Shown here in pieces: positions 1 to 11,039 of a stretch of 64,000 nucleotides of DNA. The first letter of the stretch is position 1. The number at the start of each line of letters is the position of its first letter. Below the pieces are notes generated by a model. It ran no database searches and was not told where the DNA came from. It worked only from the letters and a program-made list of their open reading frames with translations. The stretch is from Corylus avellana (Eukaryota > Streptophyta > Magnoliopsida > Fagales > Betulaceae), in NCBI RefSeq assembly GCF_901000735.1, contig NC_081544.1, forward strand, positions 17,613,980-17,677,979, given 5' to 3'. A program made the translations under genes and the position numbers.

Positions 1-1483
1 TTGCATATGTTAATTCCTTAGCGTTGTTATTTGTTTCATTTTGTGTTGTTTTTGTGTTTTCAGGTTATAAATAAAGATGCAATTAATTTCATTGATTTTG
101 GGCTTAAAAGCACACTTTGAGATGATTAAGCTTAGCCAATCATAACAGAGGACCTATATGTTGTGGTTAAATTTAATCAAATAAAGGAAGGGATTAATTC
201 GGAATTTCTCAAATTAGAGTCAAAATCGGATTGGATTCAAATTTGGATTCTACATACATCTCGGTATTTTGGCCATAACTTTTAACTCAAATATCCGATT
301 GAGATGATTCAAGTGGCACTGGAAAGATAACTCAAGTTTGTATAAATCATTGTGAAATAGCATTTTCCTAATTCGGAGCGCCGCAATGCCCAAATCTCCC
401 CACAAGATAGGAACGCAATTCTGGGCGAATCCAATTCCGATTTGGACTTAGGTTTTCTTTATCCTAATTGGACTTGGACTTAAATCTATGAAATTTCTAA
501 GATTACTAGGGCTTCTAGGACTCTCCTAAGCCCTATAAATAGGCCTCTAAGCATTGAGAAAAGAGACACACCGCTTCCTAGAGCTAGAAATCAGAAAATT
601 ATCTTTGGAGCTTAGAAGATTATGAGCGGCTAAACCCCTTCGTGGGGTGTTGATGTAACCCTATCCAAGCACAATGGTTTGATTGTATTTAACTTCTAGA
701 TTTTCATTTTATGCATATGGATTGTATAACTATGAGGATTGCTACAACTGATTTCTGTTCTTCATATTAAATGCAATTATTTTTAAATTCCAAAATCATT
801 ATTTGTGAAATTCTTCTCTTGTCTTAGAAAGTATTTTACTTTTATTGATCTCAAATCATTCTTGTTTTCTATGATTATGAGAATGATGGCTATACAATGG
901 GTTTAATTGACATATGATCAATAGGATTTGATAGGCCATGCTTAGGGAAGACGGATTGTACTACACCCTAGTTTAGTGTAATTTAGGTAGACAATCCGTG
1001 CCAACCGAAGATGGGTTATACTTATTCATTGATTATATGTATCCTGTTAAAGAATTTGATAATTTATACCTAGGAAAGACGGGTCGTACCGCATCTTAGT
1101 GGTTAGGTGGACGACCCGTGCCAACCGAAGATAGATTATGCTTATTCTTTAATAAGGTAGTTTCTTGTTTATTTATAACATGCATAGAATGAATTTCTGG
1201 GATTAATTATGATTAGCCATTGTTGTGCGGATAGAGGTGAAGTCAATACCCTACACTCTCTCTTATTTTAAATCTCTTTTATTTTCATGCACTTTAAGTT
1301 TTAAAGAAAATCAAATCAATTCTCTTTTTAATTAAGTTAATCTTGATCTTTCAAATTTGATAATAAAACCCCTGCAGTCCTTGAGGTTCGACACCCTCAA
1401 TATAGCCCTATCCTACAGGATTCGTACTATTGCGAGTGGTTATTTTTATTATTGATATTTTTGGACACAAAAATACCACATCA
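1..1483 (+). repeat. 5' LTR of element 1 (partial)
   Basis: Matches 6155-7638 over its whole length and ends in ...CCACATCA. By eye it differs from the 3' LTR at about 19 sites in the first ~450 bases (about 4 percent), so the insertion is not recent. A TATA box lies at 534-541, just upstream of the probable transcription start. Confidence 0.93.
534..541 (+). promoter_or_regulatory. TATA box in 5' LTR
   Basis: TATAAATA in the context CCCTATAAATAGGCC. It is conserved at the equivalent place in the other LTRs (6689-6696 in the 3' LTR) and likely drives transcription of the element. Confidence 0.7.
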
Positions 1484-1488
1484 ATTTT

Positions 1489-1506
1489 TGGCGCCGTTGC
1501 TGGGGA
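1489..1506 (+). other. Primer-binding site of element 1
   Basis: TGGCGCCGTTGCTGGGGA starts five bases after the LTR end. It complements a tRNA 3' end of the type used by Athila/Tat elements (probably tRNA-Asp). The second copy (56755-56772, - strand) has the uninterrupted TGGCGCCGTTGCCGGGGA form, so this copy carries one C-to-T change. Confidence 0.85.
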
Positions 1507-1663
1507 CTGCTTAACGGTTTCATTATCTAAATTTAGGGATTAATTTTAGCTTAATGATTTATTTTTCTATTTTAAGTTGCTAATTTTAATTCTGTTGTGT
1601 TTGGTTTTTATTATTATTTTTTTTAGAATTTGCAAACAGGTCCGTAGCTGCCTTCTCTGTGAC

Positions 1664-1809
1664 TGCGATCGAGCGCAGCCCGCGTGCGATCGAGCGCACA
1701 GACGCACTCTAGCAGGATCCAAGCCAGCAGCGCTCGAGCCCTTCACTCCTGCGCTCGCACCCAACTGTGGCAATACGCTCGAGCGCACCCTGCCGTGCGA
1801 TCGAGCGCA
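1664..1809 (+). repeat. GC-rich TGCGATCGAGCGCA repeat cluster in the element leader
   Basis: Three exact copies of the 14-mer TGCGATCGAGCGCA occur at 1664-1677, 1685-1698 and 1796-1809, with variants ACGCTCGAGCGCA (1775-1787) and AGCGCTCGAGCC (1729-1740). They sit in the untranslated leader between PBS and gag, in an otherwise AT-rich region. A diverged version is at about 56450-56600 in the inverted copy. Confidence 0.8.
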
Positions 1810-1942
1810 CTTGCGGCATCCTGCATCCAGAACCCTAAGTGCTCTAAGGCCGTTTGTGAGCTTTTTTTTTTTTTTTTTTTTTTTCTTTTTTTCTGTTTTA
1901 GCTTAATTTTTTCCTGTTTTCTTTTAAATTTCTGTTTAGTTT

Positions 1943-4735
1943 ATGCTAGGTGGTCGTTCTTTATCTTTTCCATTAATTTCTTGCGACCTTGAAATTGAAC
2001 ACACTCTTAGACAAATTAGATCCCAAAGGACCCCTAATTTGCTAGAAGAGCGTTCCACTGAGACCATGGGAGACGGTAACCACGTAGCTTTGCAAGATCA
2101 TTACCTGCCTACCACTTACACTACTCCCACATGTCTTCGGTTGCCAGAAATTACGGCAACCCATTATGAAATTAAGCCCAGCACTATACGAAGTTTACCT
2201 TCTTTCCTAGGGCTTAGCACTGAAAATCCTTATGACTTCCTCAGTGATTTTGAAGCAATTTGTGATACAACTAAAATGAATGGATTCACTGAGGATGCCC
2301 TAAGGATGCGTCTTTTTCCTTTCTCCCTCAAGGAAAAAGCCAAACATTGGTTTCAATCCTTAACACCTAACTCTATTACTTCTTGGGCTCAATTACAGCA
2401 AGAATTTCTTAAGAAGTATTTTCCCATAGGAATGACCAATGATACTAGGAGAGCCATCACTACCTTCTCCCAGTATGAGGGAGAGGATTTCCATGAGACT
2501 TGGGATAGGTTGCAGAGCTTGCTTAGATCATGTCCACACCACGCTGTCCTGAAATGGCAGCTAGTGCAATGTTTTTATGATGGCCTAACTGAGTCCTATA
2601 GAAAAATGGTGGATGCATCATGTGGGGGAACTTTCATGTTAAAAAGTGAAGATGAAGCATGGGCTATGTTTGAAAATTTGAGTAACAATTCTCTTCAGCG
2701 GGTTTCCACCAGACGAAGGGCACCAGCACCTAAAGCACTCAAGACAGAGAGTTTGTATGAAGCACGCCATTTCCCAAACATAGCCAACCAAGTAGTTGAG
2801 GCTATCACCAAGAAGCTAGACCAAGTTCTGTTGACTGCTGGTTTTGCTCCTAATGGTGCTCACACACACACTGAATCATGCTCATTATGTTCCAGTCCTA
2901 TGCATCAGGTAAATAACTGCCCTGTTACTGGAAATTATACTGATATTGCAAATGAGCAGGTTAATGCAGCTTTCTCCAGACTGGGTAATGATCAGTACTT
3001 CAATACCTATAACCCCGGGTGGAGAAATCATCCAAATTTCTCGTGGGAGAATTCAAATTCGGGCAACTCAGCCCCAGGGCCATACAATCAAGCTCAATCC
3101 AACAGGCAGCCTTACCAACCTCATTCCACTTACCGGCCTCCACAGCAGCACTACCAATCTCCCTCAGAGTCTAATTTTGAGGATCGGTTTCTAAAAGCAG
3201 TGAATGAGCTGACCAGCGAGATAAAGCAGTCAATCAAATCTCAAGAGGAAAGATTAAACTCACATACCCACTCCATTGCCAAGCTAGAAGCTCAAGTCGG
3301 ACAACTTGCCAATACCCTCAACAGGAGGGAAGAAGGAAAGCTTCCAAGTCAGCCAGTGACCAACCCTAGGGGACTATACATGGTAGAAGAAAGCACATCT
3401 CATCTGGAGCAAGTTCAAGCCGTCACCACATTGCGAAGCGGAAGACTGGTTGACAATCACGTGGAAGAAAAGAAGGATGAGCAAATTGAGGCCCCACAGA
3501 ATCTGCATCAGGACAAGGGTAAACAAGTAAGCATTGAGTCATCTTCATCATCTGCCCACACTCCTGAGGTACCATATGAGCTTAAGGTCCCATTCCCAGA
3601 GCGGCTTAAGGCACCCTCCCACTTTGGGAAACAAGGAGAGAAGATACAAGACATGATGGAAACCTTCAAGCAGGTTCAAATCAACATCCCACTCCTTGAG
3701 GCCATCAAGCAAATTCCAGCCTATGCAAAATTTCTCAAGGACTTGTGCACTCAAAAGAGGAAAAATCAGAAGCACATTCCCAAGAAGATCATTCTCACCG
3801 AGCAAGTAAGCTCTCTGATTCAGCATAACACTCCTCCAAAGTTCAAAGACCCTGGAGCGCCTACAATTTCATGCGTCATCGGAAACACTGAGATTGAGAG
3901 AGCTCTCCTCGACTTAGGAGCTGGTGTTAATTTGCTTTCATACTCGGTATATCAGAAACTGGGCCTAGGGGAATTGAAACCGACAAGTACTGTCTTGCAA
4001 TTGGCTGACCGCTCAATCAAGAAACCCCGCGGGATTGTGGAAGATGTCATTATCAAGGTGGACAAGTTCTACTATCCAGTTGACTTTATAGTTCTGGACA
4101 CAGAACCAGTCCCAAATCCATATAAACAAATTCTTGTCATCCTTGGGCGTCCTTTCCTCGCCACAGCCAATGCATGCATCAATTGCCTAACCGGAGTAAT
4201 GAAGATCTCTTTTGGGAATATGAAGATCAGATTGAACATCTTCAATGCCTTCCAGAATGTGCCTGATCAGAATGCATGTTTCTTCTTGGATGACATTGGA
4301 GAAACTATTGAAGACCCACCTCCTAATCCTCCATATGGAGCCCCATCATGGAGAAACCCACTGGAGCCTATGCCTCTCACTTCAAGTACTCCACCACCTG
4401 ATGACAACCCCACAGGGGACATATTTCATCCAAAGGTTGCTGAAGTGGATTTCATTGGGGTAGAAATTTTTTTGGCAAATTCCCTAGCTACCCCAGTTTT
4501 TGAGAACTCCCATAGAGACAAGAGGTTGATCATGGAACCAGTTCGGGACAAACACCCTGAACATCGTCATGGGGAGCATCAAGACCTATTAGCTGGGAGA
4601 AGCAATTTCGGGATGTTAAGAAGAATCCTCTTCCTTGTGGAGTGCTACATGATCATAAAGAAGAAGGGATGGAAGAGCTTGATTGGACTTCTGAAGGATC
4701 GAGGTAAGATCCTTCGGGACTCGGACTTACATTGA
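1943..4735 (+). CDS. Retrotransposon Gag-protease protein (930 aa, intact)
   Basis: A single uninterrupted 930-codon frame. Residues about 95-210 form a Retrotrans_gag-type capsid domain (aromatic and Leu-rich, around AKHWFQSL). A CCHC zinc knuckle (C-x2-C-x4-H-x4-C) spans residues 313-326. A retropepsin-like domain follows, with the catalytic triplet written DLG at residues 657-659 (DLGAGVN; the Athila/Tat type is usually DLGAS). The frame stops without RT or integrase. Start 1943 is preferred over the Met at 2066 because residues 1-41, with an EIEHTLRQ-like motif, are conserved in frame in the second copy. It would package RNA into virus-like particles, but copying needs polymerase from another element. 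The homologous frame at 53546-56338 has two stop codons. Confidence 0.9.
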   Translation: MLGGRSLSFPLISCDLEIEHTLRQIRSQRTPNLLEERSTETMGDGNHVALQDHYLPTTYTTPTCLRLPEITATHYEIKPSTIRSLPSFLGLSTENPYDFLSDFEAICDTTKMNGFTEDALRMRLFPFSLKEKAKHWFQSLTPNSITSWAQLQQEFLKKYFPIGMTNDTRRAITTFSQYEGEDFHETWDRLQSLLRSCPHHAVLKWQLVQCFYDGLTESYRKMVDASCGGTFMLKSEDEAWAMFENLSNNSLQRVSTRRRAPAPKALKTESLYEARHFPNIANQVVEAITKKLDQVLLTAGFAPNGAHTHTESCSLCSSPMHQVNNCPVTGNYTDIANEQVNAAFSRLGNDQYFNTYNPGWRNHPNFSWENSNSGNSAPGPYNQAQSNRQPYQPHSTYRPPQQHYQSPSESNFEDRFLKAVNELTSEIKQSIKSQEERLNSHTHSIAKLEAQVGQLANTLNRREEGKLPSQPVTNPRGLYMVEESTSHLEQVQAVTTLRSGRLVDNHVEEKKDEQIEAPQNLHQDKGKQVSIESSSSSAHTPEVPYELKVPFPERLKAPSHFGKQGEKIQDMMETFKQVQINIPLLEAIKQIPAYAKFLKDLCTQKRKNQKHIPKKIILTEQVSSLIQHNTPPKFKDPGAPTISCVIGNTEIERALLDLGAGVNLLSYSVYQKLGLGELKPTSTVLQLADRSIKKPRGIVEDVIIKVDKFYYPVDFIVLDTEPVPNPYKQILVILGRPFLATANACINCLTGVMKISFGNMKIRLNIFNAFQNVPDQNACFFLDDIGETIEDPPPNPPYGAPSWRNPLEPMPLTSSTPPPDDNPTGDIFHPKVAEVDFIGVEIFLANSLATPVFENSHRDKRLIMEPVRDKHPEHRHGEHQDLLAGRSNFGMLRRILFLVECYMIIKKKGWKSLIGLLKDRGKILRDSDLH

Positions 4736-6117
4736 GAAATACCTCATAGGATCAAGTGCAGGCCCTGTGCGCTTGACTCTTCACTCCACCAGGGCATATG
4801 ATCTCCATCCAGGTTTATTTTATCCATTGTTGCTTCATTCTTTGTTTATCTTTTTACAACAATGTGTGCACTTGATTGGTATTTGGTTGGAGTATCACTT
4901 TATTTTTAGGACATGTGTTTTTGCATTCAAGTTTGGGGGTATGATATGCCCACATCTGCTCATTCAGGTATTTCTGTACTCTTGATCTTATTCTTTAGTT
5001 CTATACATACATTGGGGACAATGTATGATTCAAGTTTGGGGGTATGGAAAAACAAAACACGGTCCATTATTATTGTTATGTCATTCTTAAGCATATGGTT
5101 GAGCTTTGATTTTGGTTTGAAATTCATTGATAGGCTTAAAGTTGTGAACACATGATCATATGACTTAGGGATTTTGAGTCTTATTACTTACTTTTGGCAA
5201 CATGAGATGCTTCTTGTTTCAATTTAAATCTATCTTGAGCACACTAGCACATGTCTGTGAGGTATGAATTTTGAGACTAATTATGTTTGTTTTCAATATC
5301 TTGAATTATGTTGGGTGATATATTGGGTGAATAACTTTGGCATGCTATTAAAAAAAAAAAAAAAAAAAATCAAGTTTGAATTTTTCGCTGAGTAACCGGA
5401 CCTCTTGCCTCATTAAGCAGTGAGTGTTCGCGTCAAAAAGTGAAATTTTTGGGTTGATTAATAAAATGGCTAGCTTAGCTTCGTAGCCTTTTTGACTTGA
5501 GTTAGTAAGTCCTTAGGGGTGTCTTTACACCTAGTACCCTAAAGCCATTTGGTTTGGGAGACATTGGCCTAACACTCGATACATGGGTCAACTAGAAAGC
5601 TTAAGGGAGCTAAGCATTGCAAAGCCTACAAAAAAAAAAAAAAAAAAAAGTATTCCCTGGTTGTTTCATTTGATATGAAGTCCAATAAATTCTAAGATGT
5701 TGATTCATTCATAATGGAATTATTTTGAAGCCTCATGATTATGTGTTAGTTCACTTTGCACTAATTGAAATTTGTGTATCTCAATCTGCCATTGGTAAGT
5801 GATTTGACTTGTAACTCCTTGAAATTTTGAAGATGGAGTTTATAATTTTAAGCTTGCTAATGAATGAGAACCATTATTTTTGTGATGCTTTATCCTTTTG
5901 AATGACATAATGACATCAATGTTTGTGGGTAACATTCCTAGAAAACCCTCACGAGACTTCACTCGTCCACTAGGAAATTCCTAGGGGTTTAAAAGGCTTG
6001 TTGCATACGCTAAATGCAATCGTATATCCCACGAAAGATGGATTTATCTTTTTGTTTTTTCAGTTTATTTTCTGTTTTGTATTGCTAAGAGACTAGCAAT
6101 ATGTAAGTTTGGGGGTG
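4736..6117 (+). other. 3' non-coding region of element 1 with polypurine-tract-like motifs
   Basis: No ORF resembling pol or env. The motif CAAGTTTGGGGGTATG occurs at 4928-4943 and 5031-5046, and a near copy, TAAGTTTGGGGGTGTG, at 6104-6119 covers the true polypurine tract next to the LTR. Poly-A runs lie near 5350-5369 and 5631-5649. Confidence 0.75.
6104..6117 (+). other. Polypurine tract of element 1
   Basis: AAGTTTGGGGGTG lies directly before the TGATAAGCGCC start of the 3' LTR, where plus-strand priming is expected. Confidence 0.7.
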
Positions 6118-7638
6118 TGATAAGCGCCGAATGTTGCACATTCAAGCCCCTTAATTTGCATATGTTAATTCCTTAGCGTTGTTATTTGTTTGATTTTGTG
6201 TTGTTTTTGTGTTTTCAGGTTATAAATAAAGATGCAATTAATTTCATTGATTTTGGGCTTAAAAGCACACTTTGAGATGATTAAGCTTAGCCAATCATAA
6301 CAGATGACCTATATGTTGTGGTTAAATTTAATCAAATAAAGGAAGGGATTAATTCGGAATTTCTCAAATTAGAGTCAAAATCGGATTGGATTCAAATTTG
6401 GATTCTGCATACATCTCGGTATTTTGGCCATAACTTTCAGTTCAAATATCCGATTGAGATAATTCAAGCGACACTGGAAAGATAACTCAAATTTCTACAA
6501 ATCAATGTGAAATAGCATTTTCCTAATTCGGAGCTCCACAATGCCAAAATCTCCCCGCAATATAGGAACGCAATTCTGGGCGAATCCTATTCCGATTTGG
6601 ACTTAGGTTTTCTTTATCCTAATTGGACTTGGACTTAAATCTCCGAAATTTCTAGGATTGCAAGGGCTTCTAGGACTCTCCTAAGCCCTATAAATAGGCC
6701 TCTAAGCATTGAGAAAAGAGACACACCGCTTCCTAGAGCTAGAAATCAGAAAATTGTCTTTGGAGCTTAGAAGATTATGAGCGGCTAAACCCCTTCGTGG
6801 GGTGTTGATGTAACCCTATCCAAGCACAATGGTTTGATTGTATTTAACTTCTAGATTTTCAATTTATGCATGTTGATTGTATAACTATGAGGATTGCTAC
6901 AATTGATTTCTGTTCTTCATATTAAATGCAATTATTCTTAAATTCTAAAATCATTATTTGTGAAATTCTTCTTTTGTCTTAGAAAGTATTTTACTTTTAT
7001 TGATCTCAAATCATTCTTGTTTACTATGATTATAAGAATGATGGTTATACAATGGGTTTAATTGACATATGATCAATAGAATTTGATAGGCCATGCCTAG
7101 GGAAGACAGATTGTACTACACCCTAGTTTAGTGTAATTTAGGTAGACAATACGTGCCAACCGAAGATGGGTTATACTTATTCATTGATTATATGTATCCT
7201 GTTAAAGAATTTGATAATTTATACCTAGGAAAGACGGGTCGTACCGCATCTTAATGGTTAGGTGGACGACCCGTGCCAACCGAAGATAGATTATGCTTAT
7301 TTTTTAATAAGGTAGTTTCTTATTTATTTATAATATGCATAGAATGAATTTCTGGGATTAATTATGATTAGCCATTGTTGTGCGGATAGAGGTGAAGTCA
7401 ATACCCTACACTCTCTCTTATTTTAAATCTCTTTTATTTTCATGCACTTTAAGTTTTAAAGAAAATTAAATCAATTCTCTTTTTAATTAAGTTAATCTTG
7501 ATCTTTCAAATTTGATAATAAAACCCCTGCAGTCCTTGAGGTTCGACACTCTCAATATAGCCCTATCCTACAGGATTCGTACTATTGCGAGTGGTTATTT
7601 TTATTATTGATATTTTTAGACACAAAAATACCACATCA
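6118..7638 (+). repeat. 3' LTR of element 1
   Basis: 1521 bp, starts TGATAAGCGCC and ends CCACATCA. TATA box at 6689-6696. It matches 50651-52172 (inverted) more closely (about 11 differences in 450 bases by eye) than its own partner LTR, as expected if the element inserted before the A/A' duplication. Confidence 0.93.
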
Positions 7639-8155
7639 GTAATCAATTGTGGAGAAGTCTATCGGGAGGGTCCAGTAAATGAGAATCACTTGAAGAAGAT
7701 TGTGGGGTAGGAGATGAGCTAGAGGCTTGGTGATCTTACAGGACCAAGGCAAAGGGTTGTAAGTGTCCCTGTGTCTGTTATCTCTTCAATATTTTCTTAT
7801 AGTGATTTCCTGGGTTCGGTTGCCCAGGAGAGGTTTTACTTTTAGAACGGTTTCTAAAAGGTTTTTTCTTCGTTACAAAAATATCTGTGTCTGCATGATT
7901 TACTACTTTACATATTTTGGTGATTGATTGCTTATTGCTTCATATTTTTAATTCCGTATATTTTGTGATAAACACCTATTTCACCGCCTCCACCTCCCCC
8001 CTCTAGGTGTGTTTGGAGTCTGTTATCTTACTTTCAATCACTCTCCTCTTCTACAAACCAAGTAAAGTTACCATTCTCAAAAGATGCTCAAGATCCATAT
8101 GATCTTGGAGAAGATTAAGTTATGAAATTCAGGCAGAGAAGTTACTATTCATAGT
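7639..8155 (+). mobile_element. Copia-like LTR/5' leader fragment interrupted by element 1
   Basis: Non-coding. It begins with the GTAAT target duplication of element 1 and includes an AACACCTATTTCACC...CTCTAGGTGT segment near 7970-8007, a context common just inside the LTR of plant Ty1/copia elements. The other half of the interrupted element is visible only at 58304 onward, beyond the inverted copy. Family assignment is inference. Confidence 0.4.
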
Positions 8156-9500
8156 TGTAATACCCCGACAAAACACCTGTTTTAAAAGGTTTAAGATTTC
8201 TTACTTAACTTGTTAATGTTTCTTTAAAACAAAGCCTTAAAACAAGCCCTTTTTTAAATAAACCAAACCCAAACCCTTGAGACTTTTTAGAAGCAAAAAT
8301 CTCAAAACCACCCTCACTAGCCGAACACTCTCCTCGGGACCACATGAGCACTCGCTCTTGGCCTAGGTGCAAGCGCTCGCCGAGGGACCACACAAGCACT
8401 TGCATGAACAATGTATTACCCATTGGACAAAACCCAATCATACGCCTAAACCTTTTTATCCATTGTGTGAACAGTACCGAACGCTCGCTCAACAGTATGC
8501 GAGCGCTCGCTGCCAACTCTAAAAAGTAATTTTAGCCCATTCTCCACTTTTCAGACCTAAAGCACGCCTCCACCCTCTATATAAACCAATGCTATTCGGC
8601 CCTTAGCCACCTTCAACCTTAGAAAGCCTAACTCTAATGTGAGGAGAGGCTTGGAGAAAGAAATGAGAGAGTTTGGAGTCGTTGCTATATATCTTCTATG
8701 GTGATTTCTTGGCCCTTCCCTTATGCCTTTTTAATTGTTCTGACTGCTTTCCAAGTGTTACAAGTTTTAAAGATGATTTGACAAGCTCTTGTACCCATTT
8801 TCTTACAAAACAAAGAAATGTTTTCAAAAAGTTTTAAACACCTCTTTGATTCTTTGTGTTGTGTTTTCCTTATGATACATGTATCTATTTTGAGCCTAGG
8901 AAGAGAAGTACCAACCCATAGCTGTAGATAGGAGCCTAAAACACATTTTGAGAGTTTTTTGCTGAGCCTTAACTCTCTGGCCAAACGCTCGCCCTAGGGA
9001 GCGAGAGCTCGCCCAGAGAGCAGGCCACACGCCCTTTAGTCCCAAATGTGTGGTTCGAAGGTTTTAGTAGCCCCTTTTCGTTAGATGAAACCTTGTAGAG
9101 TTCTCTAGTACTGCATATAACGATGAGTCATGTTTCGTTATAGCAAAGATTCATGATGTCGGAAGACTCGAGCTAGCACACGAGGTAAGTAAACACTTAC
9201 GAACACTTTCCTTAAAAACGTGCAATATGTCAGCTGACTGAGCATGCGTATAATATGAGCATGTTTATATTTTTGTATAACTTGGTAACTGCTTTAACAA
9301 CTATTTGATAAGATGCATTGTATAACATGGTACACATATACGTGCGGAATAATGACCATGGGCTTACTATATAGACTTGATTCTATGGTCAATTATATGT
9401 GTTATATGGACCTTGGATCCAATGATTATTCGTGACTGGTGCAGCCAGTAACCCTACTAAGATGGATCGATTTACTTGATTTAACATAGGTCTCAAAATT
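8156..9500 (+). mobile_element. LTR-like fragment starting TGTAATACCCCG
   Basis: Starts TGTAATACCCCGACAAA, a frequent start of plant Ty3/gypsy LTRs. Related sequence occurs reversed at 22700-24135, 38729-40164 and 48790-50133. Rich in GAGCGCTC/GCTCGC motifs (8340-8520 and 8985-9020). No coding sequence of its own is credible and I could not locate the 3' boundary. Confidence 0.5.
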
Positions 9501-10097
9501 TGTATTGACATGGACTTTGATCTTACGTTCTATCAGTTATTTATTTGAATGAGGAAATGGGCTTACGTCCTATAAATTATTTCTTTTCTACAAATATCTT
9601 ATTCATACATAATAGACAATTTGTATTGACAGTGACTTTGATCTATTTGTTAGAGATTTCCGTGGAAGTTCTACACAATAGACAAATTGCATTTTTGGGG
9701 ATTCACTATGGACTACTGATCGGGCCTATTCATGGCCATATTGATTTCTTGAGTTGATGGTGGCTCTTTTCAATCTCCAGGTAACAATAATGGTCAATTT
9801 TCATCTGGAAGGGCTAATCCTTTATAGGAATGAAGGATTAAGAGAGCGTGGAAACATAAACTATATATGGAGGTGGCAGAGGGGGCTACGATCATGGTGC
9901 CTTTAGGTGAGGGGGACAATCTCCACAACATATTTTTATTTTGCAATTTGTTTATGATGTTTACGTTAGTTTTTCAAAGATTTTTGATGTTTAATTTGTT
10001 TATCACTAATGAATTATTGTGAACGATGTTTAATTTGTTCATTGGGAAGATATGTTATGTGAATGATACTTAATTAGTTTTTGAGGATCTTAATTTC
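9501..10097 (+). other. Intergenic, no recognised feature
   Basis: Probably the tail of the preceding LTR-like repeat. A 70-codon ORF at 9545-9757 is repeated in the inverted arm, has no recognisable motif and is not called a gene. Confidence 0.4.
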
Positions 10098-10792
10098 CAC
10101 ACAAAAATTCAAGTGTTTAATGACATTTGAATTAGTGACATTTTTAGAAAATGTCACTAAATTACAACTTTTTAATTCTTCAAACGTCACTATTCCTAAA
10201 ATAGTGACGTTTTAATAGTATTACTGTTCACACATCACTATTCACGTGCGAATAGTGATGTGTGAACAGTAAAATGTACCAAAATTTGAAATTTTTTAAA
10301 AATTAAATAAATCAAGTGGCTACCGGTTCCAAACCCGCAGCCACAGGTGAGGGAGGGGTGGCTTGCGAGCCACCCCAGAGGTGGCCGGCGCCACCTCCGA
10401 CCACCTTTGGGGTGGCTTGGGGGCCACCCATTCCTCTAATTTTTTTTTTTAATTTAAATTTTATTTGAAAAAATTTAAATATTTATTATAAAAATTATAT
10501 ATATATTATTTTGGTAAAAATTATTTTTTTAATATTTTTTTAAAGGGTTGTGACGTTTGAACAGTGCAAAACGACACCTTTTAGAAGGTGACGTGCCGTT
10601 TGCTGAAAATTGCACCAAATAGTGCCGTTTTCACTGTTCAAAAGGCACTATCTCCTTTCTAGTCTTTGCACTTTTTGCCATTTTGAAAAAGTCAGTATTT
10701 GAACTTCACAAACCATATACTGACTTTTTTTCGGCAAAAAAGTCATTATATATATATATGATCAGTCGCAAAACCCTTAAATTTTTGTAGTG
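10098..10792 (+). mobile_element. Non-autonomous CACTA-like element
   Basis: The right end is ATTTTTGTAGTG (10781-10792, reverse complement CACTACAAAAAT), the signature end of plant CACTA transposons. The left end is a decayed CACACAAAAATTC. Subterminal regions hold inverted short repeats (for example CACATCACTATTC/GAATAGTGATGTG near 10233-10265). About 695 bp with no transposase. The 3-bp target duplication is not clear. Copy at 47491-48192 in the inverted arm. Confidence 0.55.
10345..10432. repeat. GC-rich GGTGGC/GCCACC palindromic module
   Basis: Alternating GGTGGC and GCCACC blocks form several overlapping inverted repeats in the middle of the CACTA-like element. Similar modules appear in unrelated elements at 33063-33183, 33560-33725 and 35446-35503. 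Confidence 0.6.
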
Positions 10793-11039
10793 TTTGTTTA
10801 TCAGGATTTGTGAATGATATTTAATTTATTTATTAGAATTTTGGTAATTTTGAAATTATTTTATAAGTTTTTAAAAAAATTTAAAATTTTGGTTACATGG
10901 AATTCGTATAACCAAATTTTTTAAGATTACGTCGATAAACTATTGGTGTATGGGCAAAGCACTGGGAAATATAATTTTCTAGCGCATTCGTGCTTTTTGC
11001 ACCAGCAAAGTTGCAATTTTGCTAGCAAGAGCAAGATTG

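Larger units (their letters stand above)
1..7638 (+). mobile_element. Non-autonomous gag-protease LTR retrotransposon, element 1 (5' end cut by window)
   Basis: Two about 1.52-kb LTRs (TG...CA) flank a 4.6-kb internal region with a tRNA primer-binding site, one gag-protease ORF and a polypurine tract. No reverse transcriptase, RNase H or integrase reading is present anywhere between the LTRs. The gag and protease resemble the Ty3/gypsy Athila/Tat branch. The 3' LTR is followed by GTAAT (7639-7643), the complement of the ATTAC duplication flanking the second copy (50646-50650 and 58299-58303). The first ~37 bases of the 5' LTR lie before the window. It is inserted in an older copia-like fragment. 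Confidence 0.9.

Noticed and set aside
4767..5155. Short ORFs after gag that might be an env-like gene
   Set aside because: 72-80 codons, no signal or membrane pattern shared in frame by the second copy, and they overlap polypurine-like motifs.
8205..8516. 103-codon ORF (and inverted copy at 49773-50084)
   Set aside because: Lies in an LTR-like repeat dense in GCTCGC motifs; no recognisable domain and it exists only as part of the duplicated repeat.
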